A stretch of 64,000 nt of DNA from Diaporthe sp. PMI_573. Its lineage: Eukaryota; Ascomycota; Sordariomycetes; Diaporthales; Diaporthaceae. Positions within the stretch are counted from its first letter, which is position 1, and each line of letters opens with the position of its first letter. Positions 1 through 10,175 of this stretch are shown piece after piece. The stretch spans positions 186,001 through 250,000 of the forward strand of contig JAJTUP010000060.1 of the NCBI GenBank assembly GCA_021399435.1, written 5' to 3'. The translations under genes were made by a program, and so were the position numbers. The notes under the pieces are model-generated. The model worked only from the letters and a program-made list of their open reading frames with translations. It was not told where the DNA came from and did no database searches.

Positions 1-2599
1 GTAGATAGGCATCGACTGGAACCTTCTCCAGCCGAGTGAGAAAATGAGCGGGTCGCCGGTCTTCAAGATCTTCTTGTGCCATCTGTGCCGTTTTATCCGC
101 ACCTGGACGTATCCAAATCTGTCTTCGGTGGCGGAAAGACCTCCCACGATGATTGGCATCTTGGCGTTGAACTGCTTGACGAACTCGGCCGGCACACCCT
201 CGATGACCAGTTTGGCATATTTACCCGCCTTGTGGCCCTCCACCAGCGTCCGTTGTCTCTCGTCCAGGTTCTCGAATTCGGCTTTGTTGATGTCCAGCTG
301 TTTCTGTATCATGGACTTTTGGGCATCGTACCAGTCGTCCTCGCCGAACTCGTCGTCGCCCCCGCCCTCTCGACGAGCGTTGGCCTTGTCGTTATTGAAG
401 CCTTCACGATCCTCTTCTTCAAACCGCAACTTGAGCTCCTCTTTCCGGCGAGCATTCTTCTCCCGCTCGGCTTCCAGGTCTATCTCAGCCGGGCCTTCGG
501 CCGGGCCGTGCTTCTCGCCTGTTTCGAGATCTTCGAAAGCGCCGTCGCCTTCGTCGTCGTCGTCATTGCCACCCTCACCTTCCTCATCTCCTGAGCCAAA
601 TCCGTCGAAATCATCGTCTCCGTCTCCGTCCTCATCGTCGTCCAGCAAAGCAGCGCTAGTGAACTTTTGCCTCAGAGCTTCGATACTCTCCTCGTTTGAC
701 CAATGCAATTCCAACTTGTCGTAGTCGAACGTGGGTATCGATCGATCGTCCGCAAGATCTTCCTTCTCGTTCTTGGACTTCTTGAAGAAGGTCTCGTCTC
801 CGGAGTCGTCTTCAATATCCTCCTCCTCCTCCTCCTCTTCCTCTTCCCCTCGCCACCTTTTGAGAATGTCGGGTATGCTCAGCGAGTCATTGTACAGCAT
901 TCGTGCCAAGTTGGCCGCTTGGAACGGGGCCTTTTTCCCATGGCGCTGCTTGGCTCGCTCTTCCATGTTTTCCTTCCACTTGAGAGCAGCCTCCTCGTCG
1001 CCAGAGTCAACGTCTTCCCCATCACTCAAATCTTCCTCATCTGTACCTTCCTCGCCTGATATTGAGCCCAAGTCCGAATCACTGTCCGCGAAAGCAACGT
1101 CGTCGTCATCTCCGTCCTTGTCAGCATCATTTCGAAACATCTTGCCCAATTTCTTCTCGTTGAATTCGGTCTCGACGTCCGACCCGTCCGCATCTGGGTC
1201 TGAGTCGTCATTGTCATCTCGCAGATCGTCCTCGGCATCAGCCTCGGCCTGGTCAGCGATTCTCGCCTGCCTGTGGCTCTTGCGACCGGTGTCGTCATCG
1301 CCTGCCGCTTTGAGTTCCTCGCCGCCTGCGAACAGCTGAACTCCGTCCTCGGTCTGACCCAGGAGACGCCTCTCGGACTGGAGATTAATGATAAGCTCCT
1401 CACCCTCGCCTCGCTCGACATCCTTGGCGTCCTTGTCGAATGTGAACCCCTTATCACGGTAAATGTAAATGGCGTCTCCGTCCAACTGCAGCCCACTCCG
1501 ATCTGACATTGGAGCGTACAGCTTCTTGTCCTTGTCGTCTAGACGTCGCCGGCCGGTCTTGCCAGTTATCTTGGCAAGTGCCTGCTCCATGGCTGGTGTT
1601 GGACACGGGTCGGGCAGAACCTCCACATCGGCAAGAGTATAATCGCCAAGACCAGGTATATGCACCCTCTGGCCCTGTGATGAGAAATTTGTGCCACGCA
1701 AATAGCCGGAGAGGACTATTGACCGGTCACACTTTTCGTTTTCCTCGATCTTGGTTGGGTGTGTGATGTCGCGCCAGCTGTCGATGATCGTGTACGGGTG
1801 CGAGTTCCTCCAAATCAAGGGCCGAGGGTTCTTCATGATGGAAAGGAACCGTGACAGGTTGTGTACCTCACGGTCGGGATAGCGCCCATTGATGACGCCC
1901 GAAAGATAGAACAAATGTGCGCCCTGGTAGAGCTCGCTCCATAACCTGTGCTTTAACCTCTTCTTTGCATCCCTCAGAGTGTGTGGCTTTTTAAACAGAT
2001 CAAGATGTGTGAGAATTCCAAAGACGTTGCCCGGCATACCTGTCGCAGCCAGGATGTTCAGGAACTCCATTGTCTCCATTTCGAAGCCAAAGTTGCCGTC
2101 GATCATCAGCAAGATGATATCAGCTACTTTGGCAACGTCAACCATAGCCTCGAGCTCGTTGGGACATTCGAGGAATGTCAGGCGTTGCTTCTTGGAAGTG
2201 ACAACGGTTATGGGCCCCTGGGGATTCGATATCGTCTCCTTCGAGTATCGGCGGATCAGACTCTTGAGAAGGGTCGTCTTGCCCACCCCGGGCGGGCCGA
2301 CGATGGCCACGAGCCGAGGTGGCGGATCATCGGGGAATCTGTCGACGAGAGGGACATGGAGACGCTTTTCTTTTATATCCTGGGATCGCGCAGCTTGGGC
2401 TTGAAGCTTGCCGGGCCTGTGTACTGCAAAAGCCTTGGGATTGTCTGGAGGCAGATTCTGTCAATCAAGAATCCGGCGCACGGCGCCCCCAAAGGTAGAG
2501 CTTTGTTTTGGATTAGGTTTTTTTGTGGTGGAACGTACCTCCGGTGTGCTTCTTCTTCTCCTTGGGCTTCCGGTGAGGCTTGTTGCTTTGCGCCTCCAT
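1..2599 (-). CDS. BMS1: Ribosome biogenesis GTPase Bms1 (C-terminal part beyond left edge)
   Basis: Bms1 is an essential nucleolar GTPase that works with Rcl1 in processing the small-subunit pre-rRNA. Two exons are visible: exon 1 at 2539-2599 (20 codons plus one base, starting MEAQSNKPHRKPKEKKKHTG) and exon 2 from 2444 to the edge; the intron 2445-2538 has a GTACGT donor and a CAG acceptor, and splicing restores the family motif NPKAFAV. About 835 residues are seen. They include the P-loop GPPGVGKTT (near residues 65-75), a G3-like region DGNFGFEMETMEFLN, THLD, the family block FYLSGVINGRYPDREVHNL, and long Asp/Glu-rich stretches typical of the central part of Bms1. The upstream region faces the acyltransferase gene. 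The end of the protein lies outside the window, so the C-terminal Bms1/Tsr1 domain is only partly present. Identity is secure; the exact start is probable. Confidence 0.95.
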
Positions 2600-3557
2600 G
2601 ATTGCAGAATCTTGGGCTGAAAATCCTCACAACGGCAGAAAAAAAGCAGGCCGGGATGCAGTCGCATAGAAGGAAAGGCAGGGTCTCTGGAAATTTTGAG
2701 AGCGCTGGTTATCTTATCGTCTATCGATAAGGACACCCAGTGGGTGAGTTGTAGGGATTGTATTGTTCAACTCCAGGGCTAGACTGACGCATTTAACCGA
2801 CTTACACGTCCCAGCCCGCACAGATCAAGACCAATTCGAAGAAGAGGGTGGTCATGAAAAGATCCTCTATTGCCTTTCAACAAAAGAGTCCACAGTCACT
2901 CGCACACGTTTTAACATACCACACCACGGCGACAATCACTGAAGAGAGCTGGCCGGATTGAGGTGCTGCAAGTCGTACGTTGCGGGGGCTCATGGCCTCC
3001 AATCAGTGATGTGTCTTGGAGACTGTGCTGTCAGCCTTCCACAGCTGTGAGAGCGGATATGTAAGACAGTTACCCAGACCATCTGGGCTGTATATACACA
3101 CGCCTGCATCCTTGGTAATGGTATCCATGATATTTCACACGTGTGGATCACCAAGCCCTGTAGTGCCGTTGACAACGTCTGAATTGGAGCCCTCGCCCAA
3201 GGTCATCATCATCCAGCATCACTTACGGTAGGATGTCTTTTGATTCTTGCCATCAGTGGCAAGAGGTGCTTGGGCAAGCTGAGCAAAGCTCTAAGCGAGT
3301 TAGAAACGCCAATGTTAACTGCTGATGAGATCTGCTAGTAGTGTTGGCATCCATGCAGTCAGCTATACCAATAGGCATGTGATATACTATCAAACCAGTC
3401 AAGAACCAGTCCCCCAATAAAAAGGGGTGCTACTTGATCTGCAGTTGCCCCTCCCTCGGGTCCACCTTCCCATGGAAGTTACCGGTATATAATAGCATCT
3501 TTTCCATAATCCCATCCAATACCACGGTCAGTTTGTTAAGAGTCACAAGCAAGGATC
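2600..3557. promoter_or_regulatory. Divergent intergenic region, BMS1 / acyltransferase
   Basis: No coding sequence is supported here. At 2713-2731 there is an inverted repeat with 7-bp arms (cttatcg / cgataag) around a 5-nt spacer; each arm contains a GATA core, about 115 nt upstream of the BMS1 start. A TATA-like box (tatataat) at 3486-3493 lies about 65 nt before the acyltransferase start. The elements are seen directly; their function is inferred. Confidence 0.4.
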
Positions 3558-5083
3558 ATGGGCTCCCTTCCAGAGGTCCCTGAGTTGACCCACCTCGAGC
3601 GAATTGGACCAAAGGGCTATCTCCGCTACGTCTTCCCGTTCCAGCTGGACGATGGGTACGACATCGACCACGTATCGAGGGTCCTCAAGAGTGGCTTTGA
3701 TGCTGCGAAGTCCCGGCTGCCAGCGATGGACTGTGAGGCTGTCCCAGACGAGCACTGCAAGCGTAAGTCCGTAAAACAAAGGGGTCGATCGTGTGAAAGT
3801 GACTGGCAACTGACCACTTGAAATTCAGAAGCTGGTGTCCTGAGGCTGAAGAGGATCCCGAGTGGGCAGGTAGAGCCGATCGTTGTCAAAGACCTTCGCG
3901 GACAGGGTAGATTTCCAATGACTTATGCCGAGCTCAAGTCAAAGTCCTTCCCTGTGGCTGCTTTTGAAGGAGACGATATTTGTCGACGCTCTGTGTGGAC
4001 TGTGGCTGGCGAAAGACTTCCCGTGTCCCTTGTGCAGGCAAACTTTATCGACGGGGGGTTGGTCCTCTCTTGGTGTATCCTGCATTTGGCCGGTGACGGC
4101 ACCAGCTTCTTCACCTGGAGCCAGATCTGGGCAGAAGAATGCCGGCGAGCGCAGGGGCTTGAAATAGCCGAACCTGTCGAGCTTTCTGAGGAGATGTTCG
4201 CGGATAGAACTCGTTTCATGGGGCCATCCGGCCACACTGCTGGACGCCTAGAAGACCATCCCGAGTATATAGTCCTTCCTTGTGAGTCTCCTGGAAAAGG
4301 ATCCTCCGTCAGTCAGGCTTCAACAACCACTGACGCATCATGCATGAAGTCACTCCAAAATCGCCACCGCCTAAGATGCTCAGTAACGCGCATCGCGGAC
4401 AGGTGTTTTACTTCTCCCCATCTTCCCTTGCGGCTCTCAAAGCAGAAGCGACCCCAAGCAATGCCTCGGACGCCTCCATCTCATGGATCTCGACGAACGA
4501 TGCTCTCTCCGCGCTCCTCTGGCGCACCGTGATGGCGATACAGAACCCGGTGGAGTCGCTCGGCGAGGCAGACCCCGTGTCCTCCTTCGCCATTGCCATC
4601 GATGGACGTCTAAGGACCGACCCGCCGGTGCATCCGAGGACCATGGGCTGCTTCTTGGGGTATGTTGCGGTGGAGATGCCCATCCGCAAGATGTTGACCT
4701 GCGAGCTGCCCGAGATCGCGCTCGAGATCCGCCGATCAATCTCGCGGGCGGACGAAAACTGGACGGACGACATTGTCACCCTGGCGGACGGGCTCGAAGA
4801 TGTTGATCGTCTAGTAGTGAAGGCGTTCACAGATGTGCCGGGGTTCAACTGTGTGCAAACCTCCTGGATCAACTTCAAACTTTACGATTTGAACTGGGGC
4901 AAGGCTCTGGGTGACAGAATCCAGGCGGTCAGGTCTCCAGGCGTGGGTGTCATTAATGGGCTTCAGGTCATACTGCCTGCGCTTCCAGATGGAGGGATAG
5001 AGGTTTTGGTTGGTGTTGAGAAGACTTGTCTGGAAAAGCTACTGGTCGAGCCACTTTGGAACAAATTCGCTCTTGCAAGATGA
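3558..5083 (+). CDS. TRI101-like (BAHD-superfamily) O-acyltransferase
   Basis: A predicted cytosolic acyl-CoA-dependent transferase of the fungal family that includes trichothecene 3-O-acetyltransferase. Three exons, 3558-3762, 3829-4281 and 4350-5083, give 463 residues, a normal length. The introns (66 and 68 nt) have GTAAGT and GTGAGT donors; an unspliced second intron would hit a stop. The catalytic HxxxD motif is present as HLAGD (near residue 154). The structural DFGWG motif is degenerate, read as DLNWG near residue 398, which is usual in this branch. Substrate cannot be inferred: no terpene synthase, P450 or other pathway gene lies beside it, so a role in toxin biosynthesis is not supported. 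A TATA-like box 65 nt upstream supports the start. Detoxification or modification of a small hydroxylated molecule is a guess. Confidence 0.85.
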
Positions 5084-5099
5084 TGAATAGATGCTAGGG

Positions 5100-5235
5100 A
5101 GATAATTAACTAGAATACCTAAGCAGTGCTCACTGTGAAACCTTTTGTACGATAACATTCTTGTAGGATGACCTGATCTAGGATGACCTCATCTCTAGAG
5201 CATGTGGCTGTGTTGCTGTAATAATATTATGAAAT
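5100..5235. repeat. Dispersed repeat, copy C (short fragment)
   Basis: This AT-rich segment immediately downstream of the acyltransferase contains two tandem units of the form taggatgacctgatc at about 5163-5190, preceded by gtgctcactg and followed by gagcatgtggctgtg and a block similar to one at 38,780-38,815. The same ordered motifs recur at 6.4-6.6 kb and 38.5-38.8 kb, so I read it as a fragment of a dispersed, degenerate element. The boundaries are approximate. Confidence 0.45.
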
Positions 5236-5303
5236 CCAGCGCATCGACGGGAAAAGAAAAGGGTGGGCCAGGGTATGACACGTTCACCCAACTGATGCCG
5301 TCC

Positions 5304-6163
5304 TCACGGGAACGCAATTCTCTCCGATGTTCCAAAGGGACGAAACCTGGCTTCGTCAAACATCCAGTCATCTTCAGGGCCCAAGTCGGGGTCGAACTCG
5401 TGATTGAGCCAGTGGCCGATGATCCGGCCGTCTTCCCAAATCGGCGATTCCCAACAGCCAGGCGGCAGCGCGTCCCAGTCTATTGGGTCGAGATTGGTGG
5501 GCGTCTTGACAGTCTTCCACAGGTATGGCTCCATCCTCCTGTTGGGCGTCCGTCGGAGAAGCCGTAATTGGCTGTGACATGTTAGAATATTATTATGGGT
5601 TTGCATAGCAGATGGTTCATACTCCTTGTCGAACAGCTCCTTTCCCTGTTTGAGGAGCTCGTGCTCACGGAGCGGTTTCTCATGCAAGCCCCCCATCGTG
5701 GCGTGTTTGCGACTGACAAGCATCAGAACGCCTTCGTGGGAATATGAACGCCCATGCTGAGAGCGACGGTTTTTCTTCTCAAACTTCCAGTGCGGGAGAG
5801 TGTCCATCTCCTCCTCTTTCAGCCGATAGAATTTAATTGCTGGGAGTGATCAGGTCAGTCAGATGGTGGATATCTCCCCCGGAGCAGAAACAACAAACCT
5901 TCAGACCGATGAATTTCAAAGGTGTTGGCCTTTTGTTGGTAACTGGCTTCCTTTGCCCAGGCGGAACGCCGGACGTATTCGTTCCAAGCTGCCTTCCACA
6001 CCCTCTTCTTCGCGGCCCTGGCCTTGGTCAGGGCCGCTTTTGAAGGTGTTTGGCGAGAGACTTTCGCCATGTTCAGTGCCGACCCCGGGACGGATATGGG
6101 CTCTTTAGCACCGCCAGTAGCAGCACGACGCTTTGGCGTTGGGGTGACGGGCGGCGACTTCAT
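5304..6163 (-). CDS. Unrecognised 249-residue protein
   Basis: I do not recognise this family. Three exons, 5899-6163, 5623-5839 and 5304-5571, join in frame; the introns are 59 and 51 nt, the first with GTTTGT..CAG and a CTGAC branch, the second with GTATGA..CAG and a good TTCTAAC branch 11 nt before the acceptor. The 51-nt intron is stop-free and a multiple of three, so retention would simply add 17 residues. The N-terminal 70 residues are basic and rich in Ala, Lys and Arg (KRRAATGG, KARAAKKRVWKAAWNEYVRR). The C-terminal half is acidic and Trp-rich (DPIDWDALPPGCW, GHWLNHEFDPDLGPEDDW). No signal peptide or membrane segment is evident. I start at the ATG 6163; an upstream in-frame GTG is ignored. 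A small nuclear or cytosolic protein is plausible, nothing more. Confidence 0.6.
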
Positions 6164-6359
6164 GGTCACGATGGTGTTCGTTTTTCATCGACGGCTTCAG
6201 CTGTGCCGATACTTCGCAACCACAGTGGAGTCATGTTCGAATATCAAGAGTTGGGCTTGCGGAGTTCCCAAGGTTATATTGAGAAAACTGAAGAGGGGCG
6301 TCTCGTTTGCTGCAGTGCTTGGCAAATGCAGCGCAGCGAAAGTGGTGTAACTCGGATGT

Positions 6360-6625
6360 CTGAGTTAAGGCATGCTGCCGTGTCGTCTGGACCGTTTGCA
6401 CATCAGATACTGTCACAGATCGGCACAGTCTTCCCTGGGAACATGATGGTACGAACTTTGCGCGAGTGTCCGCTACACGGCCACGGCATCTATGTACTGA
6501 GCTGTCTGGGAACTGCTCATTGCCCAACTTCCTGCGGGACAACCGATCTCCTGCCGGTACAAAATACCTAGGTAGACGGGCTAGAAGGTAAATCAGAGCA
6601 TGTGGCTGTGGTATGGAAGTAGCAT
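6360..6625. repeat. Dispersed repeat, copy A
   Basis: A stretch at about 6452-6530 aligns by eye with 38,545-38,622: both read ctttg..gtgtcc/t, gctacacg, ccac, gcatct, tctggg, gct(c/t)a(t/c)tgccca in the same order. Differences seen are mostly C-to-T and G-to-A in the 38.5 kb copy. The downstream block agagcatgtggctgtg at 6595-6610 is shared with copy C at 5195-5210. The perfect palindrome tacctaggta lies at 6565-6574. No protein-coding potential was recognised. Confidence 0.45.
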
Positions 6626-7059
6626 AGATGGTGTCGTTGTGAGGCGGGCATTTCGAAGAGGATGGTTGGCAAAGCAGCAAGCCGTGTGCATAGAGTACAT
6701 CGGCAGGGGTGGGCACTGCCCGACTTACAAGAGACGACACCGCAGCTTCGAGGCGAATAGTGGGGGCTGGCCGCGTCTATCCGGCCATGGCTGCACACGA
6801 GCTGTCTGAACAGCGAAGCAGTGCCCGCCTCAGTGCCCACTCAGACAGCATGACGTATGCCCACACGGTGCCGCGTGCTCGTGCTTGTGCTGTTTCTGTT
6901 GCCTGCCTGCTCCAGAAGCCTTGCTGTTTCCTGGGTTTCTATAAGAATAAGCCACATCCTCTGCGTAACAAGCTCACCCGCCACAACCGTATCATCCACA
7001 CATCAACACTGCTTCCTAAAAACAACTCTTCAACCGAGACCACAGACCCAGCCATCAAT
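6626..7059. promoter_or_regulatory. Upstream region of the Pbi2-like inhibitor gene
   Basis: No gene is seen. A TATA-like sequence (tataagaa) at 6940-6947 lies about 115 nt before the start codon at 7060, followed by a CA-rich leader (tcatccacacatcaacactg), which is typical of a strongly expressed fungal gene. The promoter role is inferred. Confidence 0.4.
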
Positions 7060-7498
7060 ATGCCTACCTACATTGTAAGTCTGAACGACCTCAGGCTCCA
7101 TCGGAGCCGGCCGTGCCTGGAGATTACCTGTTGTGTCTGACATGCTTCTCGCAGGTTACGTGCAAGGAGGATGCAACCCCGGAGCAGGTCGCCGCGTAAG
7201 GTCAACACCGCATATTGTAATACCACAACAGCCAGGCTGATTCGACATGTATAGCGCAAAGAAGCATGCAGAAGACCAGGGAGGCAAGATCGGCCACTCT
7301 TATAACCTGATCAAGGGTTTCTCGTATGTTCACACCGCCTGGCTGCATCTGCATGTGCCCGTACCCGAGCCAGCACTTCTCTCGCTAACACCACGCCTCT
7401 TCTGCAGTGTTGATTTCCCCGAAGACTCGGTCAGCACGCTGGAGAGCCACGAGCATATCAAGGCCGTCGAGAAGGACCAGCAGGTCAAGACCCAGTAG
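7060..7498 (+). CDS. PBI2: Inhibitor I9 / proteinase B inhibitor Pbi2-like protein
   Basis: A small cytosolic inhibitor of subtilisin-like vacuolar protease B, resembling a subtilisin propeptide. In yeast Pbi2 (IB2) also takes part in vacuole inheritance and fusion. Four exons, 7060-7074, 7155-7195, 7255-7323 and 7408-7498, give exactly 71 residues (yeast Pbi2 is about 75). The phases agree at every junction, with donors GTAAGT, GTAAGG, GTATGT and acceptors CAG, TAG, CAG. Recognisable features are MPTYIVTCKEDATPEQV at the start, the GGKIGHSYNLIKGFSVDFP core equivalent to the I9 strand-turn-strand, and a C-terminal AVEKDQQVKTQ tail, which fits the family's protease-binding tail. The first coding exon is only 15 nt, so automatic gene finders may miss it. 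There is no signal peptide, as expected. Confidence 0.87.
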
Positions 7499-8178
7499 AG
7501 ACGAGTTGGTGTAGATGCATGGGACAGGTCGACTTGTCCCACAGGGCAGTCCAGCATCCGGCGTCCTCCCCGAGGTGCCACGACTTTACAGACAGGCACC
7601 TGACATAACGTAACGAGCAATGATTTGATAAATATACCTCACGGTGCTGCTCTTCCGAGCCGCTAGATATCTCTTGTCCCATCAGACTTGAGTCTCGCCG
7701 TGCACTGCACTTGCTCCCTTCCCTTCCCACATGCTTCTTGTCACCGCGGGGTAAAAGGCGCCATGCCCCCCGCCCCCCACCACCGCCGTTGCCGTTGCCG
7801 TCGCTGTCTCACAGACCGTTATCTTAATCTACAAGGGTCCAATAAGAGCCCGCCTTGCCCGCCTACCTGCAGATTGGCCCACTCACTGGCTGCGCCATCC
7901 AAGTGCGACGCACCGAGCTCTGCTACTGTGCAGCCGTGCCGCCCCGGGTGCACCTGCCCGTCAAGCTTTGATCGCTAAGCAGTGTGGCCAAGAGGCGGCT
8001 GGCCACCCCAGGACCCTTGGGCCCTTGCCCACCGCCCACCGCTGTCAAGCACCTGCAAGCAGCTTCCAATGAGGTCACTTGCCTCGCACGCGCACCGAGC
8101 GATTCAAATGACTCCCCCCAGGAATTGCAGCAACTCCATGAGAGCTCACCACCCTCCTCCGCCGTCTGCAATGCCGCC
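7499..8178. other. Intergenic region, Pbi2-like gene to mitochondrial kinase
   Basis: This holds the 3' region of the inhibitor gene and the upstream region of the kinase gene. The kinase frame stays open upstream of 8179, to about 7984, but with no conserved residues. I therefore treat it as leader or promoter sequence. No RNA gene or repeat was recognised. Confidence 0.35.
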
Positions 8179-9635
8179 ATGAATTTTCTCATGAGGCCAC
8201 TGGGGTGCTCTCATTCGTCGCGAGCCTCAAGCCAGCTCATCCACTCACCGACACACACATTATGCGCGCGACTCTTCTCGTCCACCCCTCGGCCGGGGAG
8301 GCACACGAGCTTCCCCCATCACGATGACCAGGTGCCTCGGCTTGCAAAACAGCCTCTTCACCAGCTGAGTCTGGCAGACCTTGTCAAGTAAATATCCCTC
8401 TTCCCCATTGGCCCGAAATAACTGGCCAAGGCTCAGCCTAACAACAGACCAGGCAAGGCCGCCCACCTCTCTCGGCAGAGGCCCTCCTCTCCTCAGCCCG
8501 CTTCACGCTGTCGCTGCTCCCAATCCGTCTCGCACACCGCATACAGGCCCTACGCAACCTGCCCTACATCGTGGTGTCCAACAGTCACATCACTAAGATC
8601 TATAACAACTACGAGCACTCGCTCTCCACACTGCTCCCATGGCTCGAGGACTCCCCCAACAGCAAACACACCCTCTCCACGCTCGAGGATGAGATACGCT
8701 TCACCGAGGTCCTCGCCGAGCTGGTCCACACCCACACCGACACGATCCCCATCCTGGCCCAGGGCTTCCTCGAGTGCAGGCGGTACATAAGCCCCGCCGA
8801 GGTCACACGCTTCCTGGACGAGCACCTGCGCGCTCGCATCGGCACCAGGCTCATCGCCGAGCAGCACATCGCGCTGCACTTCTCGTCCAAGCCGCACTTC
8901 GACCCGGGCGCCTCGCCGACGCCCTGCACCGACCACCCCTCCTTCATCGGCGTAATCGACACCCACCTGCGGCCCGCGGGCGTCATCGACTCGTGCGGCG
9001 AGTTCGTCGCCGACATCTGCGAGCTCAAGTACGGCGTCCGCCCGCGCTGGGAGATCGACGGCGACCCGGACACCACCTTCGCCTTCGTGCCCAACCACCT
9101 CGAGTACATCGTCACCGAGCTGCTCAAGAACGCCTTCCGCGCCACCGTCGAGAGCGGCATGACCAGGGAGCCCGTCGTCATCACCATCGCCCCGGAGCCG
9201 CCCACCGGTCACGACAACCCGCCCGCGCCGCCCAAGCACTCCTCCACCAGCGACGCCATACGGCCCCTCGACGATAACGCCCCCGGCGTGACCATCCGCA
9301 TCCGCGACCGCGGCGGCGGCATCGGGCCGGAGATACTGCCCAACATATGGTCGTACTCGTTCACGACCATGTCAGCGGACCAAGACGTGACCGGCGGCGG
9401 CGCCGGGAGCAGCAACAGCAGCAACAATATAATAAGCACCAGCACCAGCATCGACGCGCTGAACGTCATCTCCAACTCCAGCAACGGCGGAAGCTCCATC
9501 GCGGGGCTGGGGTACGGCCTGCCTCTGGGCCGGGCCTACGCCGAGTATTTCGGAGGAGGCGTGGCCGTGCAGAGCTTGTACGGCTGGGGGACGGATGTGT
9601 ACCTGAGGCTCAAGGGCGTCGGGCGGATAGAGTGA
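8179..9635 (+). CDS. Mitochondrial PDK/BCKDK-family protein kinase
   Basis: A GHKL-fold kinase predicted to phosphorylate the E1 alpha subunit of a 2-oxoacid dehydrogenase complex (pyruvate or branched-chain) in the mitochondrial matrix. Two exons, 8179-8387 and 8453-9635, give 463 residues. The acceptor at 8452 was chosen because it restores the conserved run LADLVKQGRPPLSAEALLSS. The N-terminal 35 residues are poor in acids and contain Arg and Ser, consistent with an import signal. The N-terminal four-helix domain reads PIRLAHRIQALRNLPYIVV. The ATP site shows the N-box ELLKNAFRATVE, G1 box DRGGGI and G2 box GLGYGLPLGRAYAEYFGG. Between G1 and G2 lies an unusual Gly/Ser/Asn-rich insertion of about 45 residues (GGGAGSSNSSNN...) in the ATP-lid region. 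The sequence does not settle whether the target is PDH or BCKDH. The start could also be the ATG at 8191. Confidence 0.9.
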
Positions 9636-10175
9636 GTGGAGAGGCTATGCTTCTGCCCGGGCGCCTGGATGGCCCGCTCCTGTGTTGCCGGCGATGCTCC
9701 AGCCAAGAGGTGTCGGCCACCGGGGCACGGAACATTATTGCATGCATGTATAGACGAAGGAGGCGATATTCAATAGGATCTGTACAGAGTGACAATACAC
9801 AGTACATTAGTAGCGAGCTATCACAAAATCACCCTTGCCATAAAGACTTGCGTGTAGTAAAGGAATAAGATTTCCCACGTCGAACTATAGACACTCAATT
9901 ATTAAAGCGCCCGAGATTCCTGACCCGTCAAGCTCCGTACAGAAAAATGTTCAAAGACTGTGTGAAAAAAGATATGCTGACGCCGCTAGATAATAACCCA
10001 AAAGATTCTGATGTGACACCCTCTCTCATGCTCAAAAATGGTTACCATCATTAATCCCCACCTTGCTCCATGTATTAAATTTCTTTTTGTGTTCCAAATC
10101 ATATTTCCACAGATCTGGTGGTGCTCCCTCTCTCCCCAAAAGTTTTCCTCCCTGCTTGCTTGTCAAGCTCGCTTA
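9636..10175. other. Convergent 3' intergenic region
   Basis: The kinase gene (+) and the class VII chitin synthase gene (-) end toward each other here. The 540 nt are AT-rich compared with the flanking exons and contain no supported gene. Both 3' UTRs presumably share it. Confidence 0.4.

Noticed and set aside
44..1506. Plus-strand open frames of up to 226 codons
   Set aside because: They are antisense to the Asp/Glu-rich part of BMS1; the Ser/Pro-rich translation is a mirror of GAN/GAC-rich codons.
3558..8000. Secondary-metabolite gene cluster around the acyltransferase
   Set aside because: Neighbours are a ribosome-biogenesis gene, an unknown gene, a protease inhibitor and a mitochondrial kinase; no core synthase is present.
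8550..9239. Minus-strand open frame of 229 codons
   Set aside because: Antisense to the conserved kinase domains of the mitochondrial kinase; GC-rich codons leave the opposite frame open.
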